Shown: positions 25,514 to 31,885 of the stretch, piece by piece
Layout of the letters: each line of letters starts with the position of its first letter
Numbering within the stretch: the first letter of the stretch is position 1
NCBI RefSeq assembly: GCF_022843985.1
Contig: NZ_JALHMP010000039.1
Coordinates: forward strand, 1-32,003
From: Phreatobacter sp.
GTDB lineage: Bacteria; Pseudomonadota; Alphaproteobacteria; Rhizobiales; Phreatobacteraceae
Length of the DNA: 32,003 nt
Direction of reading: 5' to 3'
Position numbers and translations under genes: made by a program
The notes under the pieces: model-generated
Databases searched by the model: none
Seen by the model: the letters and a program-made list of their open reading frames with translations, nothing else
What the model was told of the DNA's origin: nothing

Positions 25514-26217
25514 CGGGAGCCGCTGCGGCGGGAACCGCCCACCGCCTGGCCGATCCAGCTGATCACCTGGGCATGCAGGCCCGGATCCTTGTCGATGTTG
25601 AAATGGCTGATGTTGCCGCGGCCGCGCAGGTCGATATTGTCGACCCGGCCGCGAAAGCCGGGCGCCGCCGCCACCGTCGTGCCCCAGCCGTTGTTCGACT
25701 GGTAGAGGTTGATGTAGCGGCGCGTGCCGCCGGCCAGCTGCTGGCGGACCGTGGGATCGAAGGCGACGGCAAGCGCCAGGCTGCCGCCGCCCTGGCCGAC
25801 CGCATTGGCGAGGTCGGTCACGGCATTGGCCCCGAGCGAATGGCCGATGACCACCGCCTGGTGGCGACCGCCGGAGGCGCGCTGGTTGGCGAGGATTTCC
25901 GCCGCGATGCTCGGCCAGGCGCCATATTCATGCACCGTGGCGTTGTAGCCGCGGGCGCGCAGCTTGTCGGCGAGGTCGTCCATGCCCAGCGAGAAGACAT
26001 TGGCGAGGCCGCGCAGGAGATAGATCCGCGGTGCGATCTGCTGCACACGCCGGCCCGTTGTGGCCGTCGACAGTAGATCGCCGCGCACCATGGCGTCGCG
26101 CGCCATCTGCAGCGTCTGGCCACCCTCGCCGTCCGTCTGCGCCCTGGTCTGGCAGCCCGCCAGGAGGACGCCCGACAGAGCGAGCGTCGCAATCGCGGCA
26201 CGCTTCGACATCACCAT
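25495..26217 (-). CDS. lipoprotein alpha/beta hydrolase (lipase-like)
   Basis: Lipoprotein of 240 residues. The lipobox LLAGC puts the lipidated Cys at residue 22. The mature part has the nucleophile elbow VIGHSLGANAVTDLA, typical of lipase-like alpha/beta hydrolases, a likely acid in AVAFDPTVRQ and a likely His in GNISHFNIDKDP. Substrate unknown. The open frame begins at a TTG (26223); I prefer the ATG at 26217, with GAGG 6 nt before it. The 3' end overlaps the convergent prfC by 19 nt. A near-CtrA motif lies about 90 nt upstream (see rejected list). Confidence 0.86.
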   Translation of the reverse strand: MVMSKRAAIATLALSGVLLAGCQTRAQTDGEGGQTLQMARDAMVRGDLLSTATTGRRVQQIAPRIYLLRGLANVFSLGMDDLADKLRARGYNATVHEYGAWPSIAAEILANQRASGGRHQAVVIGHSLGANAVTDLANAVGQGGGSLALAVAFDPTVRQQLAGGTRRYINLYQSNNGWGTTVAAAPGFRGRVDNIDLRGRGNISHFNIDKDPGLHAQVISWIGQAVGGSRRSGSRQDAAR

Positions 26218-26421
26218 TGCCAACCTCAGCCCGAAGACCGCCCTTCAACCTCCAGGACCCTGTCCCGGTTCCGACAGAACGAGACGCTACCCTGCCCGAC
26301 CATGGTTAACTGCCGCTGAACACGGCGCCGGTCAGGATCAGAACGCGACGACCCGCGCGGGGACAGTCCGACATCGGCCTATGGTCGCCGATGGGCGCGC
26401 AGCCGCCAACCCTGTTTCGTG

Positions 26422-27018
26422 TCAGTAGAGATAGGGAACGATCCGCTTGGTTCGCGCCGCGTACGCCGCATATTCGGCACCGAAGGCCTCCTGCATCATG
26501 GTCTCCTCGCGCCCGACGCGGAAGGCATAGAGCAGACCGAAGCCGAGGAAGCCGGCGGGGCCGACGACCCAGTTCTGCAGGAGCAGCAGCTGCGCCAGGG
26601 CCCAAAGGAAGAAAGCCGTGTACATGGGATGACGCATCAGCCGATAGACGCCGTGGGTCACCAGCGTATGCCCCTCGCGCAGCTCAAGCGTCTGCGACCA
26701 GTTGCGGCCAAGCTGGCGGTGGGTGGCCAGGAACAGGCCGAGGGCCGCGGCGAAAATCGCAGCGCCGGCCCAGGCCTGCACGGCCGAGAAGCCGTAATCG
26801 GCAAAGCGCAGCATGCCGAACCGCGCCAGCAGGCAATAGGCGATCGGCACAATGCCGAGGCCGGTCAGCGAGATCAGCAGGAGCACCCGTTCCTGCCGGT
26901 CGACGGCACTGACCTGGATGCGGTTCTTGCGCTTGTTCTTCACCTCGTGAGGGATGCGGATGGCACCCCAGCCGAAGACGCCGATCAGGAAGATGATCTC
27001 GGCCATGAGACGGGTCAT
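26422..27018 (-). CDS. isoprenylcysteine carboxyl methyltransferase-like membrane protein (ICMT/PEMT family)
   Basis: Integral membrane methyltransferase of 198 residues with about four to five membrane spans. The C-terminal SAM-binding signature is clear: LVTHGVYRLMRHPMYTAFFLWALAQ and later REETMMQEAFGAEYAAYAARTKRIVPYLY. Bacterial members do not act on prenylated proteins as far as known; substrates are mostly unidentified. The start overlaps the stop of the upstream hydrolase by 4 nt (ATGA), so the two are translationally coupled. A second Met at 27006 is an alternative start with no better ribosome site. Confidence 0.88.
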   Translation of the reverse strand: MTRLMAEIIFLIGVFGWGAIRIPHEVKNKRKNRIQVSAVDRQERVLLLISLTGLGIVPIAYCLLARFGMLRFADYGFSAVQAWAGAAIFAAALGLFLATHRQLGRNWSQTLELREGHTLVTHGVYRLMRHPMYTAFFLWALAQLLLLQNWVVGPAGFLGFGLLYAFRVGREETMMQEAFGAEYAAYAARTKRIVPYLY

Positions 27019-28235
27019 CGGTGCGGCATGTCCTCGGCAGGCTCGGGGAAGGGTGTGGTCGCCCCGGACAGCGCGCCGTCGGGGCCGAGCGCACCGGGCA
27101 GTTTCGCGCCATGGTCGACAATGTCGGCGAAGCGGAACGGCCCGCAGGCGATCATGTGGAAATCATAGGCGTAGCGCTGCTCGTTGCCCATCACATATTG
27201 GCGGTGGATGCGCAGCAGATTGCCGCGGAAGCGCTTCCAGGTGTGGGGCGACAGCATGCGCGACAGGCGGATCGACTGGCGGACCGGGCGGCTCGCCGCC
27301 TTCAGGCCGAGCGCCTCGACCGTGTTGTTCTTATAGAAGCAGATGAAGTCGACATGGCTGTCATATTCCGCCCAGATGATGGCGGGACGATCGGCGATCC
27401 GCTGGATCCGGTCGTGCAGCCAGCCTGCCGCGGGGTGGAGAGCGATCTTCAGCGTGGAGGAGCCGACCCCGGCGAGCCCGAGCGGCGGTGTTCCCGGCGA
27501 ACCGGCAGCCTCGACGCGCGCCACGGCGTCGAGCATCCACACCGCCCCGAGGCTATGGGCGACGATGACCACCTCGTCGACATCGTCCGCCGCCAGACCC
27601 GCGGCGATCTCGCGGGCGAAGGCCTCGGCGCGCTGCTCGATCGCCGGCCGTCGGCGCCGGATCATGTCGCGCGCGAAGATCCAGTCGCTCAGCATATAGG
27701 TCAGGTGCAGGCGCGATCCCGCGACCGCCACCAGTGCGGCGAAGAGCGCCAGCCCGGCCACCAGGCTCAGGCCCCCGGGCAGCGGCAGGCCGAACAGGCC
27801 GGGGAGCGCAGGAACGCTCCAGGCAAGGGCGGCGAAGACGGCCAGCAGCACCATCGGATAGGCGGCAAAGAGCGCATAGCGCCAATAGGCGAGGGCATAG
27901 CGGTAGAAAGTTCCCGACAGCAGGATATCGCCGGCCGCGACGAGATAGCGCGGCAACCGCTTCCAAACCGGCAGGTCCATGTCTTCAGCCAGGATGTCGT
28001 CCCAGCGCAGCAGGCGGATATCGGTCTCGACGGTGAAATCCGGACCGGACAGGACGACCGGCCAGGCCGTCACCGGCGCATCCGGCAGGTCAACGGGCTG
28101 GCCGACCCGGGCGGCGAGCGACCAGGTCTTCTCGAAACGGCCGATCTCGCGCGCAAAGCGATGATGGTGGGCGCTCGCCGGCAGGGGCTCATAGCCGGTC
28201 AGGAGATAGGTGCGTCGCTTGCGAACGGAACGAAT
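27015..28235 (-). CDS. membrane alpha/beta hydrolase-like protein, probable ATT start
   Basis: Protein of about 406 residues with two membrane segments (about 120-145 and 155-175) followed by a hydrolase-like domain with VIVAHSLGAVWMLD (nucleophile Ser). A conserved-looking N-terminus precedes the only usual start, the GTG at 28073: RRTYLLTGYEPLPASAHHHRFAREI is open in frame and has coding character. The frame is closed by TGA at 28263-28265, and between them the only start supported by a ribosome site is an ATT at 28235 with GGAGG 5 nt before it. GTG 28073 has no ribosome site. I annotate the long form; the alternative is a start at 28073 (352 residues) or a one-base frameshift from ATG 28252. 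The methyltransferase gene overlaps its stop by 4 nt. Substrate unknown. Confidence 0.8.
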   Translation of the reverse strand: MRSVRKRRTYLLTGYEPLPASAHHHRFAREIGRFEKTWSLAARVGQPVDLPDAPVTAWPVVLSGPDFTVETDIRLLRWDDILAEDMDLPVWKRLPRYLVAAGDILLSGTFYRYALAYWRYALFAAYPMVLLAVFAALAWSVPALPGLFGLPLPGGLSLVAGLALFAALVAVAGSRLHLTYMLSDWIFARDMIRRRRPAIEQRAEAFAREIAAGLAADDVDEVVIVAHSLGAVWMLDAVARVEAAGSPGTPPLGLAGVGSSTLKIALHPAAGWLHDRIQRIADRPAIIWAEYDSHVDFICFYKNNTVEALGLKAASRPVRQSIRLSRMLSPHTWKRFRGNLLRIHRQYVMGNEQRYAYDFHMIACGPFRFADIVDHGAKLPGALGPDGALSGATTPFPEPAEDMPHR

Positions 28236-28640
28236 GTCGGCCTCCGGGACATTGGCAGGCGATCAATGCCATGCCAGCACATCCTTCGCCAGATCGCGGG
28301 ATCGCCACCGACACGGCAATCCCCAGAAGGGGACAGGGCCCCTCCCGGTCGCCTTGCCCGCACGCCCACCCCGCGCGCCATCGATCACGACCCGCCACGC
28401 CCCCTTGGCGCCCGGTCATGGGTGGCGAAGCTGAGGCCATCCGCGCCAACGGTGGCTCCCTGGCGGTTCGACACCACGCTTTACCCTGGTGGATGGCCTT
28501 TTGCCGCCAGGGGCGCTGGACGCAGGATTCGGTCCGACACCGAAGGCGTTCGACGCCGAAATCGAAAGAGGCTAGCCTGCGGACCTGTGGCATGCGGGAC
28601 CCTCAGCGGTCTCCCGCCTGGCCCTGCGCGGCGAGGGCGA
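28236..28640. other. 405-bp intergenic stretch with a nested hairpin
   Basis: No open frame here has coding character. It holds the leader of the minus-strand hydrolase operon, some GC-rich short hairpins, and one two-tiered inverted repeat at 28458-28512. No promoter was recognised with confidence. Confidence 0.6.
28458..28512. repeat. two-tiered inverted repeat, possible structured RNA
   Basis: An outer perfect 9-bp stem CCCTGGCGG (28458-28466) / CCGCCAGGG (28504-28512) encloses a 37-nt loop that has its own 5-bp stem CACCA (28472-28476) / TGGTG (28487-28491). This could fold in RNA from either strand. It is not followed by a T-run on the plus strand, so it is not a plain terminator. Role unknown. 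Confidence 0.4.
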
Positions 28641-28646
28641 ATGCCG

Positions 28647-28955
28647 ATGGATAGTGATCACAGGGGACCCGACACGCGACCGGCACGGTTGCGGCGACCG
28701 GCACGGTTGCGGCGACCGCCGACCTGGAGCCTCGAGCACCAGCGGCAGGAGCCGGAAAAGCCCGGCTTCAATGCCTGGGACGACCGTATCCGCACGCGCC
28801 AAAACGTCGCCGCTGCCGCCGTCGTGCTGCTCCTGGGCCTGGCGACCTATAACGTGATGGTCGAACTGCAGTCGAGCTCCCGCATTCTCGCCTGTATCGA
28901 GGCCGGCCACCGCAACTGCTCACAGCCCGTAATCCCAGGCAACGGCCACCGCTAG
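28647..28955 (+). CDS. small single-span membrane protein with C-terminal CIEAGHRNC motif
   Basis: Hypothetical protein of 102 residues (104 if the ATG at 28641 is used). The N-terminal third is Arg/Pro-rich and includes an exact 18-bp duplication giving PARLRR twice. Then come FNAWDDRIRTRQN, a membrane segment of about 20 residues (VAAAAVVLLLGLATYNVMVEL), and a short tail with CIEAGHRNC. Small alphaproteobacterial membrane proteins with a similar C-x(6-7)-C tail after one span are common. GAGGG lies 9 nt before the chosen ATG. It converges with the 66-residue gene. Confidence 0.72.
   Translation: MDSDHRGPDTRPARLRRPARLRRPPTWSLEHQRQEPEKPGFNAWDDRIRTRQNVAAAAVVLLLGLATYNVMVELQSSSRILACIEAGHRNCSQPVIPGNGHR
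28681..28716 (+). repeat. two exact 18-bp tandem copies inside the small membrane protein gene
   Basis: CGGCACGGTTGCGGCGAC occurs at 28681-28698 and again at 28699-28716. The unit length keeps the frame and adds six residues. It looks like a recent slippage duplication and may vary among strains. Confidence 0.9.
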
Positions 28956-29005
28956 ACCTTCTTCTACCCTCGTGCCCCACGGGCCTTTCACACGCCCCGC
29001 GTCCC

Positions 29006-29051
29006 GTGATCGTGCACCAGCGCGAAAGTGGACGGGCCGATCCACGATCAC
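29006..29051. terminator. 9-bp inverted repeat at the convergent gene ends
   Basis: GTGATCGTG (29006-29014) and CACGATCAC (29043-29051) are exact complements around 28 nt. The repeat covers the stop codon of the minus-strand 66-residue gene and lies after the plus-strand small membrane gene. A shared 3'-end structure is plausible; a protein-binding site is the alternative. Confidence 0.45.
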
Positions 29052-29248
29052 TTCACCACCTCGAGATGGCCATAGGCCTTGAGAAAGTTGCGGCCGCCGG
29101 CCCTGTCCTCGGCGAGCGCCGCAACGTCGTCGAGGAGCGCTCGGATCGCCCGCCTGACATCGCCGTCGAATTCGGCCAGCACCGCCTCGACCTCCTCGTC
29201 GCCGCCATCGAGCCTGTCGAAACCGGACATGCTGCCTGCTGCGGTCAT
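29048..29248 (-). CDS. hypothetical protein, 66 residues
   Basis: Small acidic soluble protein, mostly helical: GDEEVEAVLAEFDGDVRRAIRALLDDVAALAEDR followed by RNFLKAYGHLEVVK. The block EFDGDVRRAIRALL resembles small conserved proteins of unknown function in Rhizobiales. It is well supported as a gene: GGAGGT stands 5 nt before the ATG and a promoter precedes it. No function can be assigned. Confidence 0.78.
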   Translation of the reverse strand: MTAAGSMSGFDRLDGGDEEVEAVLAEFDGDVRRAIRALLDDVAALAEDRAGGRNFLKAYGHLEVVK

Positions 29249-29271
29249 CTCGCACCTCCCTGCTTGTTCTT

Positions 29272-29299
29272 ATTATGTTCCATTTTCAGCAAAAGGCAA
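29272..29299 (-). promoter_or_regulatory. promoter of the 66-residue protein gene
   Basis: On the minus strand TTGCCT (29299-29294), 16 nt, then CATAAT (29277-29272). The area is markedly AT-rich against its surroundings. The start point would be near 29265, directly upstream of the GGAGGT site. Confidence 0.55.
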
Positions 29300-29639
29300 A
29301 CCCCATTCAGCGCACCACCAGGGTGGCGCTGCTGCGGACTGCCGGAGAGGAAAGCCATGGATTTGTAAGAGCTTGGGCGCGAATCCGACGGACGTCACCG
29401 TGGAATGGTGTCGCTTCGCGGAGCCACTAACATGCCGGCTTGGCCGGGCCGGTCAGACGGCCACGGCTGGCGGACTGACGTTGGGATCGTTGAACCGCGC
29501 GGGTTTCACCACCGTCAGACTGACGTCAGCCACGCCGCGTAACCGGACCATCGGACGTTTGCTGTCACTCCATTGGACCTGCTCTACTTTCAGTAGCCGC
29601 CATGACCAAGCCTGCCGCCACACAGAAAGCTGCCGCCAA
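29300..29639. other. upstream region of the acquired two-component operon
   Basis: No open frame with coding character. A micro-ORF (ATG-GAT-TTG-TAA at 29357, with GAGAGGAAA before it) looks like a remnant gene start. Four CTGACG/CGTCAG words lie at 29475-29480, 29513-29518, 29520-29525 and 29524-29529. The last three make the operator described below. The composition shift against the core genome begins about here. Confidence 0.5.
29513..29543 (+). promoter_or_regulatory. direct-repeat operator and promoter of the response regulator operon
   Basis: CGTCAG at 29513-29518 and CGTCAG at 29524-29529 are spaced 11 bp start to start, one helical turn, as in OmpR/PhoB-family boxes. A possible -10, CGTAAC, follows at 29538-29543. 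A closely similar layout precedes the 48-residue gene. The regulator ATG is at 29640, leaving a leader of about 90 nt. Confidence 0.55.
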
Positions 29640-30317
29640 ATGCGCGTCCTGCTCGTCGAAGACCACCCACCCTTGGCCGAGGCCGTTTGCGATGCGCTGC
29701 GACGGGCGGGCTTTAACGTGGACCACGTCGCCACGGCCGCCGATGCGTGCGAACTCTCAGGACAATCGGATTATGCCCTGATCCTGTTGGATTTGGGCCT
29801 ACCTGATGGCGACGGGCTCCGCTTGCTGCCGATCCTGCGGCAGAACGGGCGGGTTCCGGTGATTGTACTAAGCGCACGCGACCAGTTGGTAAACCGGCTG
29901 GGCGGGCTCGATGGCGGCGCGGATGATTACGTCGTCAAGCCAGTCGAGATGCCCGAACTCGTGGCCCGCGTCCGTGCTGTGCTGCGCCGACCAGGTGAGC
30001 GCGCGGATACAATCCTGCGACTTGGCACGCTTGCGCTCGACACCGCTGCACGCAGCGTCAGTGTGAATGACAGGGCGGTCGTTTTGGGGCGCCGCGAACT
30101 GAGCGTGCTGGAACAACTGATGCGGAGTGCGGGCCGCGTCGCGTCGCGGCAGGTCCTGGAGGAGGCGATTTACACGCTCGACGACGAGGTCACGCCCAAT
30201 GCTCTCGAGGCCGCGGTGTCGCGCCTGCGCCGTGCACTCCAGGCAGCGGACTGCACTGTGCCGATCGTCAATATACGCGGTGTGGGCTGGATGCTCCCGC
30301 GCGAGAGCGGGCAATGA
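29640..30317 (+). CDS. OmpR/PhoB-family response regulator
   Basis: Two-component response regulator of 225 residues. Receiver domain: acidic residues in LLVEDHPPLA, phospho-acceptor D51 (LILLDLGLPDGDG), T/S position in VIVLSARD, and K100 (DYVVKPVEMPEL). A winged-helix DNA-binding domain occupies about 130-222 with LGRRELSVLEQLMRSAGRVASRQVLEEAIY, VTPNALEAAVSRLRRAL and INIRGVGWML-like wing (VNIRGVGWML). The ATG at 29640 gives MRVLLVEDH, a standard start. The stop overlaps the kinase ATG by 4 nt. Codon use is less GC-biased than in the flanking core genes. It most resembles QseB/TctD-type regulators. The signal is unknown. Confidence 0.93.
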   Translation: MRVLLVEDHPPLAEAVCDALRRAGFNVDHVATAADACELSGQSDYALILLDLGLPDGDGLRLLPILRQNGRVPVIVLSARDQLVNRLGGLDGGADDYVVKPVEMPELVARVRAVLRRPGERADTILRLGTLALDTAARSVSVNDRAVVLGRRELSVLEQLMRSAGRVASRQVLEEAIYTLDDEVTPNALEAAVSRLRRALQAADCTVPIVNIRGVGWMLPRESGQ

Positions 30318-31651
30318 TCCGTCCGCACCGTCCGCTGGCTCAGGTCCTGATCCGGCGCCTGACCCTGATCGCTGCCGTGATAGTTGCGTTGAACTTGGTT
30401 GTGGTCAGCCTCTACTACGGGTCCGACCGTCCCGCACTGGAGGCCGAGGTCGTCGCGGCTGTCACCGAACGGCTGAGCGCGGCGCTGGAGGGCAACACCC
30501 TGCCCGCTGCTGCTTCGGCGCGCGCAATCTTTGCGGATCATCCGACAGCCTATGCCTTTGCGCTGGTGGACCGCACCGGGGTGGTGGTTGATGCGATGAA
30601 CCGTCATCTGATCCCACCCTCTGCCATCGACATCTTCGCCGATGACTGGGTCACGGCGGTCGATCTGCCCACAGGGCGATTGGTTTATGCGGGCCATGAA
30701 TTTCGCAATCGGACGGATGGGTTGCGGGTGGTGTTTGTCATGGCCGCAGACCCGGAAAACCTGGTGCGCCGCGCCTTACTGAGCGAATTGCGCCAGCATG
30801 TCTGGGGACCGATCCTGCCTATGGCTATCTTGCTCATTGCCGCCAGCGCGATATTGATCAGGCGCGAACTCGCCCCAGTAGCCCGCGCCGCTGCGTGGGC
30901 TCGCTCCTTGCGCCCCGATTCCCTGACGCCGCCCCCCGCTGGTCCGGTGCCTTCTGAGGTAGCGGACCTGATTGACGGCACACAACGTGCGCTCGACCAG
31001 CTGGCCTTGGCCTTAGCGGCCGAGACCCGCCGCGCCGCCGAGGCCGCACATGCGCTGCGCACGCCTGTCGCGGTGCTGACGGCCCGGCTTGACGCGCTGC
31101 CGCCCGGCGAGACGACCGAAAAGCTTCGGGCTGATCTGGCCGCTCTGTCGCGCACTGTGCAACAGGTGCTCGCGGCGTCGCGGGCGGACGTGCTGACGGC
31201 CCCAGCCGATGCGGCGCTCGACCTGCGCGACCCAGCCAAGACGGTGACGGCTGCCCTTGCTGGCATCGCCTATAGCAAGGGGATCGAACTAGCCCTGTCG
31301 ATTCCCGATGAGCCCGTGACCGTGCGGGCCAATCGCGAAGCGGTGGAACTGGCACTGTCGAACCTCATCGAGAACGCGGTGCTGCATGGCGGGCCTGGCG
31401 AGGTCGAGATTACGGTCGGACCTGACCGGAGCCTCTCTGTGCGCGATCACGGGCCGGGTCTGCCACCAGGAGCGAATACCCGCGTCTTCCAGCCATTCTG
31501 GCGCGCCCCAGGTGCCGTGGCCGGAGGCACCGGGCTTGGCCTTGCCATCGTCGACCGCTTGCAGCACGCCCAAGGCGGCACCGTTACGGCGAAGACACCG
31601 GAGGATGGAGGGTGCGAGGTCATCTTGTCTTTCGCACCCACGAAAACCTGA
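30314..31651 (+). CDS. sensor histidine kinase
   Basis: Membrane histidine kinase of 445 residues. First membrane span at about 16-35, a periplasmic domain of about 125 residues (36-162), second span at about 166-183, then a HAMP-like linker. The H-box EAAHALRTPVAVLTARLD has phospho-acceptor H246. ATP-binding motifs are ELALSNLIENAVLHGGPG (N box), VRDHGPGLPPG (G1) and GGTGLGLAIV (G2). It pairs with the regulator just upstream (4-nt overlap). The periplasmic domain has no recognisable ligand motif. The stop codon TGA is part of the second operator (31648-31662). Confidence 0.93.
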   Translation: MIRPHRPLAQVLIRRLTLIAAVIVALNLVVVSLYYGSDRPALEAEVVAAVTERLSAALEGNTLPAAASARAIFADHPTAYAFALVDRTGVVVDAMNRHLIPPSAIDIFADDWVTAVDLPTGRLVYAGHEFRNRTDGLRVVFVMAADPENLVRRALLSELRQHVWGPILPMAILLIAASAILIRRELAPVARAAAWARSLRPDSLTPPPAGPVPSEVADLIDGTQRALDQLALALAAETRRAAEAAHALRTPVAVLTARLDALPPGETTEKLRADLAALSRTVQQVLAASRADVLTAPADAALDLRDPAKTVTAALAGIAYSKGIELALSIPDEPVTVRANREAVELALSNLIENAVLHGGPGEVEITVGPDRSLSVRDHGPGLPPGANTRVFQPFWRAPGAVAGGTGLGLAIVDRLQHAQGGTVTAKTPEDGGCEVILSFAPTKT

Positions 31652-31689
31652 CGGATCGTCAGAGAGCGGTCAGCCTCGTCGCCCATAAC
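31648..31689 (+). promoter_or_regulatory. second direct-repeat operator and promoter, before the 48-residue gene
   Basis: CGTCAG at 31657-31662 and GGTCAG at 31668-31673 repeat with an 11-bp period, followed by CATAAC at 31684-31689. CTGACGGATCGTCAG at 31648-31662 is also a perfect interrupted palindrome. Aligned with 29511-29543, about 25 of 33 positions agree, with a 2-nt spacing difference before the -10-like box. It supports direct control of the small gene by the regulator. Confidence 0.6.
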
Positions 31690-31736
31690 GCTCTCATCGG
31701 ATCCACGGACGATCCGGACAGACAGGAGCAAAACCC

Positions 31737-31883
31737 ATGAACGGCGCCAAAGACGTCAAGAAAATGGACCTTCACAACATCCGCGAGTGGCTGTCGGGCG
31801 AGGTCGAAATCCGGCTGCCGAAGGCGTGGCTGGCGATCGGTGCGGCTGTGATCGCCGTGCTGTTGATTCTGGCCATCGACTGA
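31737..31883 (+). CDS. 48-residue tail-anchored membrane protein downstream of the two-component system
   Basis: Small protein with a hydrophilic N-terminus (MNGAKDVKKMDLHNIREWLS, residues 1-20), an amphipathic stretch (EVEIRLPKAW) and one membrane span at about 30-46 (LAIGAAVIAVLLILA) right at the C-terminus. Positive charges lie before the span, so the N-terminus is likely cytoplasmic. AGGAG stands 8 nt before the ATG. It is preceded by an operator matching that of the regulator. Its stop lies 2 nt before the first base of the IS-like end, so the original 3' neighbourhood was probably displaced. No family is recognised. A role as feedback partner of the kinase, like MgrB with PhoQ, is possible but the topology differs. 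Confidence 0.75.
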   Translation: MNGAKDVKKMDLHNIREWLSGEVEIRLPKAWLAIGAAVIAVLLILAID

Positions 31884-31885
31884 CC

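Noticed and set aside
26306-26321. Second CtrA-like box (TTAA-N7-TGAAC) upstream of the lipoprotein hydrolase
   Set aside because: One mismatch in the conserved half, no GANTC beside it, and on the strand opposite to the gene; too weak to annotate.
28681-28716. Start of a CRISPR-like or satellite array
   Set aside because: Only two adjacent copies without spacers, inside a reading frame; it is a simple tandem duplication.
29357-29368. Micro-ORF encoding Met-Asp-Leu with a good ribosome site
   Set aside because: Too short to annotate as a gene; may be a remnant start or chance. Kept as a remark in the intergenic entry.
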